The notes under the pieces are model-generated. The model had not been told where the DNA came from, searched no databases, and saw only the letters and a program-made list of their open reading frames with translations. A stretch of DNA of 48,830 nt from Candidatus Rifleibacteriota bacterium. GTDB lineage: Bacteria > Muiribacteriota > Ozemobacteria > Ozemobacterales > Ozemobacteraceae. Shown here piece by piece: positions 1 through 8,007 of the stretch. Location: assembly GCA_018818125.1 (NCBI GenBank), contig JAHISQ010000033.1, positions 1 to 48,830 on the forward strand. Direction: 5' to 3'. A program made the position numbers and the translations under genes. Position 1 is the stretch's first letter, and every line of letters starts with the position of its first letter.

Positions 1-82
1 AAGTGCCAAACATGCTTTGATACTTAGGCTCCGAGCTGTCGCCGTTACGTCATTTTTGTGCGAAAACGCCGGATTTCATACG

Positions 83-116
83 AAAAACCGGCAGACAGTT
101 ATTTCCTGTCTGCCGG
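83..116 (-). terminator. Rho-independent terminator of the phosphoglucomutase gene
   Basis: A perfect 11-bp stem (88-98 with 106-116) has a 7-nt loop. On the minus strand it is followed by a run of five T (83-87). It lies 25 bp past the stop codon of the phosphoglucomutase gene. Confidence 0.85.
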
Positions 117-140
117 CTGAGAAAGCGTCTATTTAATTGT

Positions 141-1556
141 TTATACGCCTTTTACGAAGGCTTCGCCGCCGTCACATAATTTTTGCAGTGTCGCTTCATC
201 GTGGGCTTCGGCATAGAAACGCACTACCGGCTCGGTTCCGGAAAATCTGACAAGCACCCATGCGTCGTTTTCAAGAATACACTTGGTGCCGTCAATTCTG
301 ATGACCTGTTTAACTTTGTAACCGGCAACTTCTTTGGGGTCGTTTTTCATGTTGGCAACGGCTTTGACTTTTTCGGCTTCAGTAAGCCTGAAATTGACAC
401 GCCGGGTCAGATAGGTGCCAACTTTGGCATAGAGGTCTTCGAGGATCTGTGCGATCGGCTTTTTCTGCATGGCAACCATTTCTGCTACCAGCAGGCAGGC
501 GATGATACCATCTTTCTCGGGAACGTGCCCGCGAATGCTCATGCCGGCTGATTCCTCTCCGCCCATGATGATTTTGTCATGCGCGATCAGATCGCCAAGA
601 AATTTGAAGCCAACTGCAGTTTCGATCAGCTCAATCTTGTGATGTCTGGCGACGGCATCGACCAGATGTGAGGTTGCAACCGATCTAGCGGCAGCTCCCG
701 GCCAGTCACGCGTAGTTTTAAGGTGATCGAGCACCATGCCAAGAATCTGGTTGGGCTCATAGAAACGCCCCTGTGGACCAAGAACCCCAAAGCGGTCGGC
801 ATCGCCATCGGTGGCCAGGCCAAGGTCATAATGCCCCTGCTTCATGCGGGCTATCATATCAGGAATATGGGCTTCAGAGGGCTCGGGCGGTTGATTGCCA
901 AAATATGGGTCAAGGTTATCATTCATGACGGTGACTTCACAACCGGCTTCGATAAGCAGGCGGTCGAGATAACCACGTCCAGTGCCATAAAGTGGGTTAA
1001 CCAGTATCTTGAGTTTGGCACCTTTAATTGCATCAAGATTGATTTTGCGGCGCAGTTCGTCAAGATAAGTTTCCATCGGGTTGATTCTTTCAACCAGACC
1101 TTTTTTAATTGCCTCATCCAGTGGAGTTAGCTTAACATTGCCGTTTTTCATCAGCTCGTTGGCGCGCTTTTCGATGTCATTGGTGGTTTCTGGCAATGCC
1201 GGCCCGCCCCATGCTGGCGAAAATTTGAGGCCCTGATATTCGGGAGGATTGTGACTGGCGGTAAAATTAAACCCGCCGGCCAGCTTGCGTCTGAGAATTT
1301 CGTAGCTGATAACCGGAGTCGGAGTGTCGCGAATACAAAGATAGGCTTTAATATCGTTTGCTGCAAGAACTTCGGCAGCTACTTCCATAAAGCGTGCAGA
1401 CATAAAACGTGCATCTGAGCCAATAACTACGCCCTGAGTTTGACCGATACTCTTGAGGTGATCGGCAATAGCCTGAGTGCAGATTCTTACATTGGCAAAG
1501 GTGAAGTCGTCAGCGATAATCGCGCGCCAGCCAGAAGTTCCAAACTTTATTTCCAT
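141..1556 (-). CDS. Phosphoglucomutase/phosphomannomutase family (alpha-D-phosphohexomutase)
   Basis: Predicted cytoplasmic phosphohexomutase that interconverts hexose 1- and 6-phosphates, most likely glucose, through a phosphoserine intermediate. The 471-residue protein has the family's landmarks. The phosphoserine loop TASHNP is at residues 99-104 (Ser101), the metal-binding DGDADR is at 250-255, and the C-terminal phosphate-binding RFSGTEPVVR is near residue 445. Length is normal for the family. The ATG start has a purine-rich SD (GGAGGG) about 5 nt upstream. The gene stands alone, with its own promoter and a strong terminator. It would feed glucose-1-phosphate to the RmlA/RfbB branch at the other end of the window. 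Glucose versus mannose preference cannot be read from sequence. A second, clearly distinct homologue lies at 13880-15238, so this one is more likely the glucose enzyme (inference). Confidence 0.92.
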   Translation of the reverse strand: MEIKFGTSGWRAIIADDFTFANVRICTQAIADHLKSIGQTQGVVIGSDARFMSARFMEVAAEVLAANDIKAYLCIRDTPTPVISYEILRRKLAGGFNFTASHNPPEYQGLKFSPAWGGPALPETTNDIEKRANELMKNGNVKLTPLDEAIKKGLVERINPMETYLDELRRKINLDAIKGAKLKILVNPLYGTGRGYLDRLLIEAGCEVTVMNDNLDPYFGNQPPEPSEAHIPDMIARMKQGHYDLGLATDGDADRFGVLGPQGRFYEPNQILGMVLDHLKTTRDWPGAAARSVATSHLVDAVARHHKIELIETAVGFKFLGDLIAHDKIIMGGEESAGMSIRGHVPEKDGIIACLLVAEMVAMQKKPIAQILEDLYAKVGTYLTRRVNFRLTEAEKVKAVANMKNDPKEVAGYKVKQVIRIDGTKCILENDAWVLVRFSGTEPVVRFYAEAHDEATLQKLCDGGEAFVKGV

Positions 1557-1592
1557 GATTCCCTCCGATGGTTTTGATGTGTGTGTGTGCCA

Positions 1593-1622
1593 AGTTTAAA
1601 CCTCACCACCATCGTCAGGCAA
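1593..1622 (-). promoter_or_regulatory. Predicted promoter of the phosphoglucomutase gene
   Basis: TTGCCT, 18-bp spacer, TAAACT on the minus strand, about 40 bp before the ATG. It belongs to the TTGC-type promoter set seen throughout this window. The -10 matches TATAAT at four of six positions. Confidence 0.45.
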
Positions 1623-1755
1623 CAAATTTGTTGTAGCTAAACCTGGTTTGCCGAATTTATATCAATCACATGAGAAAGGAGCGCGAGCACGAAATACGAA
1701 GATTACCGCGAGTTACCAGGTTGCTCAGAGGGATTGATGTAACGAAAAAAATATG

Positions 1756-2961
1756 TTACTCAGAGGAGATGAGTGATTCAAGCAGAATTCTGACGGCCTC
1801 TTCGGCCATGTCGGCGGTAAAAATCAGTGGCGGCGTCAGTCTTAAAATACTGGGTCTGACATTTCCGATGCCGGTGATCAGACCGGCTCGGCTGGCGCGA
1901 TGATGGGTCGCAAGCGCTGCCTCCGGGTTTACCAGTTCTATTTCAATCATCAGCCCCAGGCCGCTTATCCTTCGAATCAGAGGGTTTGCGCTGAAAACGA
2001 TGTCCAGCTTTTCCTTTAGAAACTGACCCAGTTGCTCTGAGCGCCGCAACAGATCGTTATCGGCGATCAGTTTGAGGGTGGCGCTGGCGGCTGAACATGC
2101 TGAGCATGCCGTATTTGCTACTGGCTCAACCAGGTCGGCAAAGTGATCAGCATAAATAGTTACCCCGATTGGGTAGCCGTTGGCAATGCTTGGGCCGACA
2201 CACACAATGTCGGGGTGTATGTTCAGCAGTTGAAAACCGAAAAGTCGGCTGCCAGTTCGCCCGATTCCGCACTGAATTTCGTTGGCGATGAGGTCTATGC
2301 CGTTGGCCAGACAGAAATCACTAAGGCGGCCAAAAAAGTTATGGCAGGGTTCGATCGAGCCTCCAACACCTATTGACGGCTCAATAATTATTGCCGCAGT
2401 CTGATCTGCCAGCTCGGAAAAAAGAGATTCAAGAGAGCACAGGCAGGCGCCTTTGCAGGATTTTCCAAGTTGTGAAAGCCTTTTATCGCCAGTCACTGGC
2501 GGATGATTCAGATTGTGACTGATCAGCTCAAAATGCGTGTCAATAGAAAAAAGAGGTGTAAAGTGCTCCTCGTCTGACGAAGACATAACCAGAAAAGAAT
2601 CCTGTACAATGTCTTCGGAAATGGCAATTATGTGTGGCTTGCCGCGGTGCTGACGTGAGATGCGGCAGGCCTGTTGCAGTGCCGCTATGCCTGATGGAAA
2701 CAGCTGAAAGCAACTGAGGTAGCCAGGCAAGAGTTGTTGGAGATCTTCGAACAGCTTTTGCCGCGAATGCATGTCAGGGTTGCTGTAGGCCTCGCGAATC
2801 AGTGGATGGGCGTGCCCTGCCAGAACATTGCCGTTGGCGGCAAAAACATCGAGATAAGCGTTGTCTTCAGAATCGTATAGGGTACATTCTTCAGCCCTTA
2901 CAAAGGTGAGGTTGCGCGAGCATGGCAATACCGACATTGGTCGCATGAGAAAATCACGCAT
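1756..2961 (-). CDS. Class III aminotransferase-fold protein lacking catalytic residues (putative pseudoenzyme)
   Basis: A 401-residue protein with the overall sequence of acetylornithine/ornithine-type class III aminotransferases, including GIGRTG followed by the conserved HPDIV segment. The residues needed for catalysis are missing. In the usual DEVQ motif, whose Asp contacts the PLP ring nitrogen, position 227 is Asn (NEIQ). In the usual (A/G)K(A/G)LGGG segment, the Schiff-base Lys position is Pro257 (VGPSIANGYPIG). The cofactor-phosphate loop SGTEA is also altered, to SGIAA. Both replacements were checked on the nucleotides. The frame is intact over the family's full length, so this is not a decaying pseudogene by frameshift. 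The most likely readings are a non-catalytic, binding or regulatory protein or an enzyme with changed chemistry. It has no operon partner; its strand neighbours carry their own signals. Confidence 0.8.
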   Translation of the reverse strand: MRDFLMRPMSVLPCSRNLTFVRAEECTLYDSEDNAYLDVFAANGNVLAGHAHPLIREAYSNPDMHSRQKLFEDLQQLLPGYLSCFQLFPSGIAALQQACRISRQHRGKPHIIAISEDIVQDSFLVMSSSDEEHFTPLFSIDTHFELISHNLNHPPVTGDKRLSQLGKSCKGACLCSLESLFSELADQTAAIIIEPSIGVGGSIEPCHNFFGRLSDFCLANGIDLIANEIQCGIGRTGSRLFGFQLLNIHPDIVCVGPSIANGYPIGVTIYADHFADLVEPVANTACSACSAASATLKLIADNDLLRRSEQLGQFLKEKLDIVFSANPLIRRISGLGLMIEIELVNPEAALATHHRASRAGLITGIGNVRPSILRLTPPLIFTADMAEEAVRILLESLISSE

Positions 2962-2988
2962 AATGTTTCCCCCTTATTCTCTAGTTTA

Positions 2989-3017
2989 AACATATCGCCA
3001 AACCATGCTCAAAGCAA
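2989..3017 (-). promoter_or_regulatory. Predicted promoter of the aminotransferase-like gene
   Basis: TTGCTT, 17-bp spacer, TATGTT on the minus strand, about 28 bp before the ATG. A GGGGGA ribosome-binding site follows. Confidence 0.5.
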
Positions 3018-3070
3018 ATGATTTCGTTTCACGAGAAACATGACCCGATGGGCACCTGAATGAAAAGCAT

Positions 3071-3105
3071 AAAAAAACCGGGAAGGTTTCTTGAATCCTT
3101 CCCGG
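3071..3105 (-). terminator. Rho-independent terminator of the HEAT-repeat gene
   Basis: A 9-bp perfect GC-rich stem (3078-3086 with 3097-3105) is followed on the minus strand by seven T. It lies 20 bp past the stop of the HEAT-repeat gene. Confidence 0.85.
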
Positions 3106-3125
3106 TCCTTGTTCGACGTTGAAAA

Positions 3126-6100
3126 TCAGGCGAGCTTGTGCGCCTTGAAGATCTCTTGTAGAGCCATATTGGCCGCCTGTCGCACTTCTTTGCTCTGGTC
3201 GCGAGTCGTCTGTTTGAGAGCGACCAGACAGCGAATGTCACGCAGAGTTCCCAGGGCTTCGGCAGCAGTTTTGCGTACAGCACTGCTGCGGTCGGCAAGC
3301 ATACGCATCAGTGCTTCGACAACACTGCTGTTACCAATGCGACCGAGTATTCGGGCGATGTTTTCGCGCAGGAAATTGTTGCGATCCTGGGCTATGCGCA
3401 CCAGGCGATTAATCAGGTTCGGTTCGCCAATTCTTATGAGAATGTCGCAGGCATGGCGCCTGATCCGTTCTTCGGCATGTTTGAGAGCTTCGACCAGAAC
3501 GTCATACGAATTTTCGCCAAAGCTGACAATCGCCTCGCTGCAGGCAAGGGGAACAATCGGCGATGGATCGTCGAGTCGAGCAAGCATTGGCATGATCGCC
3601 ATTGGATCGCCAATTTTTGCAAGTGCTTCAGCAGCGGCTTCTCGCACCTTTTCCGCGGGATCTTCAAGGGACTTGACCAGATGGGGTAGAGCTATGCGGT
3701 CGCGGCGGTCGCCGAGAACGACTACGGCAGCCCTGCGTACTGATTCAGCTTTATCAGTCAGAGCTCCAATGATGATGTCGGGGACTCTTGCGTCAGCCAT
3801 CTGTGACAATGCTTTGATTGCGAGTTTTCTTACCAGCTCAGAGCCATCTTTGGTCGTTTTCTGCAGGAATTCGACTGCTGCGGTATCTTTGAGGTCGCCG
3901 AGAACTTCAGCTGCTTTGGCGCGGACAGTTTCGACTGAGTCGCGCAGAGCTTCAATTGCCGGTTGTACTGCTGCTGTAGTGCCGATTTTTCCTATTGCTT
4001 CGATTGCAGCGCTTCTGACCTTTTCAGCACCGTCTTTAACCAGATTCGACAGGGTTCTGATTGCGCGTGGGTCGTGGGTGTCGCCTAACACCGTTGCAAT
4101 AGCCATACGAACCGGTTCTGCCGGGTGTGATGCACCAAGAATGAGCTTCTCAACAAGTTTGCGGCTCTGGTTGGAAATCAGTTGCTTTGATATCAGCTCA
4201 AGCGGAATCTGGTATTCTGGCTTTTTAAGAATATCGATAAGAGCGTCGAGCGCTCCCTCGGTTTTGATTCCGCCAAGAGCTTCAACGCACCATTGTCTCT
4301 GTGGCTGATCTCCTTCGATAAAGTAGCTCATAATAACCGGAATGGCCTTGTCATTGCCAACTTTGGCGAAGAGGTGGGCGACATTAAGTCTTATAAGATG
4401 CAGAATTTCACTGCTGCATTCAAGAATACGGCGATCGGGTATGCCGGCCAGTTTTTTTACATCTTTTTCGGTCAGGGTTTCTTTGGCAATCTTGATTAAA
4501 AGGCCAAAAGCTCGCTCATCTTGCAGATTGCTCAGTGCCTGCGCAATCGAGAACTGCGCCCAGGCGTAGCCTTCCTTGAGAATAACCGAGATCGGGTTTG
4601 ATGTGGTCAAAAACTCATCAATCGCCAGCAGACTGTCGGCAATTGAAGTGCTGAGCTTTTTGTCATCAGTTTTGTCGAGCACCTTGAGCAGCGGGAAAGT
4701 GGCCCGGATACTGCCGATTTTACCGAGCACCCGCACCAGCGAAACGAGAGTCGCCTGGTTATCTTCGCTTTCGATTGCTCTGGTAATCTGGTCAACCGCC
4801 ATTTCGCCCATTTCGCAGATAGCCCATTCAGCTTTTTCGATGATCTGTGGATCTAGTTCGCTGAGTGATCGGATCAGCGGTTCAATAGCTTTGGCACCTT
4901 TTATGCAGCCCAGGGCTTCAATGGCGGCAAGTCTGACATCGCGCTCTGAGTCAGTAAGACGTATGACCAGAGGCTCTATGGCAATCGGGTTGCCGATTTT
5001 TCCGATAGCTTTTGCAGCGGCAATCTTATGCTCTGACTCGCTGGCTTCCAAGTATTTAACGAGATTGCCGGCACTTGCTTTTTCGCCAATTTCGCCAAGC
5101 GCTTCGATTGCTTTCAGGCTCAGCGTCGGGTCTTCTTTTTCGAGAACCGAAAGCACATAACGACTGGCTTTGGCTGATTTTATGCTGGCAAATGCTTCAA
5201 TAGCCAGGAGAGTGAGTTTCGTGTTAAAGCTGTTGGCCAGCTTAAGCAAGGGATCTACTGCCTTGACATCGCCAATTTCGCCGAGCGCCCAGACTATTTT
5301 TTCCTTGATCTGCGGATTGCTGACCTGGAAAATATCGACAAGCGGGTCAACCGCATTGACATTGCGAATCTGACCAAGCGCCTGAATGGTAGCCATTCTG
5401 ATTCGCTCATTTTCTTCACTCAGCACCACCAGAAGCTGGTCGCAGGCTGCTGTTGAGCCAATCCGGCCAAGAGCTTCAATTGCTTTCAGCCGAACTTCAA
5501 ATTCAGGGTCTTTGAGCATCGGCAATACAACGGTTACCGATTTTGGATCTGCCATACTGCCAATTGCTTCGCAGGCGATGTAGCGCAGATCGTTGTTGCG
5601 ACTCTTTAGAAAGGCACTTACAGCCTTGAGTGCTGATCCAGCGCCAATTTTCCCGAGAGCTTCAAGGGTAACATAGCGCAGATCTTCGTTATCTTCTTCG
5701 AGAAGTTTTATTAGAGGCACAACAGCGTCTTCGAGGCCGATGCGGCCAAGAGAGCGAGCGGCAATAAACTTCAGCTGTGCATGATCTGAACTCAGGCACT
5801 GAACAAGCGGACGAACCGCTGCTGTGGATGAAATATCGCCCAGATATCCGGCGGCTACTTCCCTGATGTCTTTAAGATCGTCGTTGAGCAGTTTGATAAA
5901 GTCATCGGCAGTGTCATTGAGAGCAAGGTCACGCATGCGCAAGGCGATGGAATACCGCTCATCAGGATCTTTGGTGTCTGCCAGCAGTTGTCTCAATTCA
6001 GAAAGCTGCTCAAGTGGCGAAAGTGGGGGGGCTTCTTCGAGAATTACAGCTTCGTGCAGATGTTCTTCTTCCTGCTCAATGTATGCGGCTGCAGGCCGAC

Positions 6101-7367
6101 TGGGAGTTTCACCGAGGGCGGCGATCGTTGATATATCAAGCTCTGAATAAGCGTAATCATCTGCGTCATCGCTTGTCGCATAGCCACTTTCTGGCTCTTC
6201 AGAAAAATCGGTTTCTTCTAATACGGGGCGGGTTATTGCAGGTTTAACTGTGCCTTCGATGCCGAGAATCAGGTTACTTAAGTCGTCATCAGTGTCTGGT
6301 TCGTCTATGACTGGTTTAACTGCTGATTTTGGGGCAGGCATCACCGGCTTAGCTGGTGCAATAGTATTGCTGACCACCAGGCCGTCAAGAAAATCGTCGC
6401 CATCGTCATTAAGGTTGTCAGTGTCGACAGGGATATCGACAGCAAATTCTTCTACGCTGTCTGTGACGATATCGAAGTCCTCTGACAGGTTGATTTCTTC
6501 TACATTATCTTCAATTTCAATACTATCTTCTATTGTTATGGTCGTCGCAGTAAGGTCGTCACCGCCACCGACAATAAGACCGCTGAAATCTTCTTCGTCC
6601 TGTTCTTCAGCTATTACTATTTCGTTGCTAACGCCGCTGTCGAGATCGCCAAAGTCAAATCCTTCGGTTTCGACTACCGCTCTTTGCGCGTCAATTTGTA
6701 GAAAATCTGTTGTTTCCTCGCTGCCGGCTACTTCAAATTCCGTGCCAGAAACTGTTTCAATTTCCAGGGCGACTGGTTCTTCGCCAGCCGTCAGGTCGAA
6801 TTCGTCTGTAAGAGGCTGATCTTCAGGTTGCTCAAGCGAAATATCAAAGCTAACCGGTGCAGCAAATGGATCTTCGTCGTCATCAAGGCTGAGATTCAAG
6901 CCTGTACCGGAAGCTTCATCGTCTGATGTAGCTGAAAAATCAATGTTCAAATTTTCGGAAGTTGGTTCAATGCTCATGTCTAAATCTATCTGGCCAGGCT
7001 GATCTGACTCAATGTCAGTGCTGAAATCAATGTCGGAACCGTCGAGGTCAAGACTGAATTCACCGCCGAGACTTGTGTCTGAGGTATTTTTGCCTAGATT
7101 AAAATCCATTTCAGTAGTTTTGTCGAGACTGGCACCAAAATCTGATGATAGATCCAGACCACCTGTTTCGCTTATGTCAAGGTCGAAAGACATGCCCTTA
7201 TCTGGCGAACTCGAAGAGTCGGTGAGGTCGAGAGACAGGTCGAGGTCGAGAGGTTCTCTTTCGGCAGGGGAATTCATGGAATCGCCATTACCAGGCAATC
7301 CCATTCCGCACATATTGCAGAATTTGTTATCTTTTTCGTTTTCGAATCCACAACCGGGACACTGCAT
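3126..7367 (-). CDS. Giant zinc-ribbon / acidic linker / HEAT-repeat protein
   Basis: A 1413-residue protein of unknown function with three parts. Residues 3-20 form a zinc ribbon of the CxxC-(10)-CxxC type (Cys3, Cys6, Cys17, Cys20). Residues about 30-455 are low-complexity and very acidic, rich in Asp, Ser and Leu, with recurring DLDLSLDL-like strings, and are probably disordered. Residues about 460-1413 are roughly thirty HEAT/PBS-lyase-type repeats of about 31 residues (patterns such as AIEALGKIG and VRxAAxEALG), predicted to build one long alpha-solenoid. There is no signal peptide or membrane segment, so it is expected in the cytoplasm. The solenoid suggests a scaffold that binds a protein partner. 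The ribbon could dock to nucleic acid or protein. The start is an ATG preceded by a strong GGAGG. It is transcribed alone and ends in a strong terminator. Confidence 0.9.
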   Translation of the reverse strand: MQCPGCGFENEKDNKFCNMCGMGLPGNGDSMNSPAEREPLDLDLSLDLTDSSSSPDKGMSFDLDISETGGLDLSSDFGASLDKTTEMDFNLGKNTSDTSLGGEFSLDLDGSDIDFSTDIESDQPGQIDLDMSIEPTSENLNIDFSATSDDEASGTGLNLSLDDDEDPFAAPVSFDISLEQPEDQPLTDEFDLTAGEEPVALEIETVSGTEFEVAGSEETTDFLQIDAQRAVVETEGFDFGDLDSGVSNEIVIAEEQDEEDFSGLIVGGGDDLTATTITIEDSIEIEDNVEEINLSEDFDIVTDSVEEFAVDIPVDTDNLNDDGDDFLDGLVVSNTIAPAKPVMPAPKSAVKPVIDEPDTDDDLSNLILGIEGTVKPAITRPVLEETDFSEEPESGYATSDDADDYAYSELDISTIAALGETPSRPAAAYIEQEEEHLHEAVILEEAPPLSPLEQLSELRQLLADTKDPDERYSIALRMRDLALNDTADDFIKLLNDDLKDIREVAAGYLGDISSTAAVRPLVQCLSSDHAQLKFIAARSLGRIGLEDAVVPLIKLLEEDNEDLRYVTLEALGKIGAGSALKAVSAFLKSRNNDLRYIACEAIGSMADPKSVTVVLPMLKDPEFEVRLKAIEALGRIGSTAACDQLLVVLSEENERIRMATIQALGQIRNVNAVDPLVDIFQVSNPQIKEKIVWALGEIGDVKAVDPLLKLANSFNTKLTLLAIEAFASIKSAKASRYVLSVLEKEDPTLSLKAIEALGEIGEKASAGNLVKYLEASESEHKIAAAKAIGKIGNPIAIEPLVIRLTDSERDVRLAAIEALGCIKGAKAIEPLIRSLSELDPQIIEKAEWAICEMGEMAVDQITRAIESEDNQATLVSLVRVLGKIGSIRATFPLLKVLDKTDDKKLSTSIADSLLAIDEFLTTSNPISVILKEGYAWAQFSIAQALSNLQDERAFGLLIKIAKETLTEKDVKKLAGIPDRRILECSSEILHLIRLNVAHLFAKVGNDKAIPVIMSYFIEGDQPQRQWCVEALGGIKTEGALDALIDILKKPEYQIPLELISKQLISNQSRKLVEKLILGASHPAEPVRMAIATVLGDTHDPRAIRTLSNLVKDGAEKVRSAAIEAIGKIGTTAAVQPAIEALRDSVETVRAKAAEVLGDLKDTAAVEFLQKTTKDGSELVRKLAIKALSQMADARVPDIIIGALTDKAESVRRAAVVVLGDRRDRIALPHLVKSLEDPAEKVREAAAEALAKIGDPMAIMPMLARLDDPSPIVPLACSEAIVSFGENSYDVLVEALKHAEERIRRHACDILIRIGEPNLINRLVRIAQDRNNFLRENIARILGRIGNSSVVEALMRMLADRSSAVRKTAAEALGTLRDIRCLVALKQTTRDQSKEVRQAANMALQEIFKAHKLA

Positions 7368-7683
7368 AGAGACCTCCGAGAATTTCTTGCTGAGTGGTTC
7401 TTCTTAACCCAACAGGTTATCAGAACAGTCTGAATTTGTCTTGTAAATTTTTACAGACTCATTCTGACAAAGTATCGGCAGACAACGCCGGATAGTTCAG
7501 GAAAAAAATGATCACCGGCATCTCTGGCAATATGATAGAGCTTTACAGGGATTGTAAATGCCAATTTCTGCCGCTAATTCAGGTGTCTTAGCCTGAGACT
7601 TGTGCAATCCAGAATATTCTAATTCGGGATTGCATTTTTTGCAGGTTTACATAATATTGCGAAGTTTGCCGTTGGCGTTACCT
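7368..7683. other. Gene-free stretch with one plus-oriented terminator-like hairpin
   Basis: No coding frame is convincing in these 316 bp, which should hold the HEAT gene's promoter. No good match to the TTGC promoter type was found here. At 7603-7634 the arms TGCAATCC/GGATTGCA enclose the perfect palindrome AGAATATTCT and are followed by T6 (7635-7640) on the plus strand. It would stop plus-strand transcription, yet both flanking genes are on the minus strand, so its role is unclear. Confidence 0.4.
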
Positions 7684-7992
7684 TCAGTGGTGTGGATTCT
7701 GCTGAACCAGCTGATAAGAACGAAGAACTGCTTCTTCGGCAAGGCGCACGTTCATTGAATCCTCGGTGAACTTCTCTGGGGGACAGAAGGCGTCATAGCT
7801 GCCAAGTATCCAATAGCGGGGTGGCAGACTGTTCAACGCGAGAGCGGTGGTGTCGAGGACGCAATCCTGACACTCGCACATCTCATGTCGTTCGACCATG
7901 TCGGCGATTATTTCGAGGATCAGTTTTTCCCACATGTTGACCATGCGGGAAAAATCATATTTGTCTAGTGGTGGGCGATCGAGAATGTCCAT
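7684..7992 (-). CDS. ComFB-family late-competence-type protein
   Basis: A 102-residue cytoplasmic protein recognisable as ComFB-like by the CECQDCVLDTTALALNSLPPRY segment, equivalent to the family's C-x2-C-x2-D-(I/V)-x-A-L-A-L-N-x-LPPRY signature (residues about 39-60, here with Cys39, Cys41 and Cys44). ComFB was named from the Bacillus comF operon, and homologues in other phyla have been linked to cyclic-di-nucleotide signalling and motility. This one is the last gene of an operon with an HD-GYP phosphodiesterase and RecJ, 15 bp after RecJ, which is consistent with either a DNA-uptake or a c-di-GMP role. Function is inferred only from family and context. The start codon ATG has a GGAGGAAA SD. 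Confidence 0.75.
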   Translation of the reverse strand: MDILDRPPLDKYDFSRMVNMWEKLILEIIADMVERHEMCECQDCVLDTTALALNSLPPRYWILGSYDAFCPPEKFTEDSMNVRLAEEAVLRSYQLVQQNPHH

Positions 7993-8007
7993 ATTTCCTC
8001 CGGCCAG

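Noticed and set aside
3091..4308. 405-codon plus-strand frame and many others over 3.1-7.4 kb
   Set aside because: Antisense shadows of the HEAT-repeat gene; Ser/Arg-rich composition with no family resemblance.
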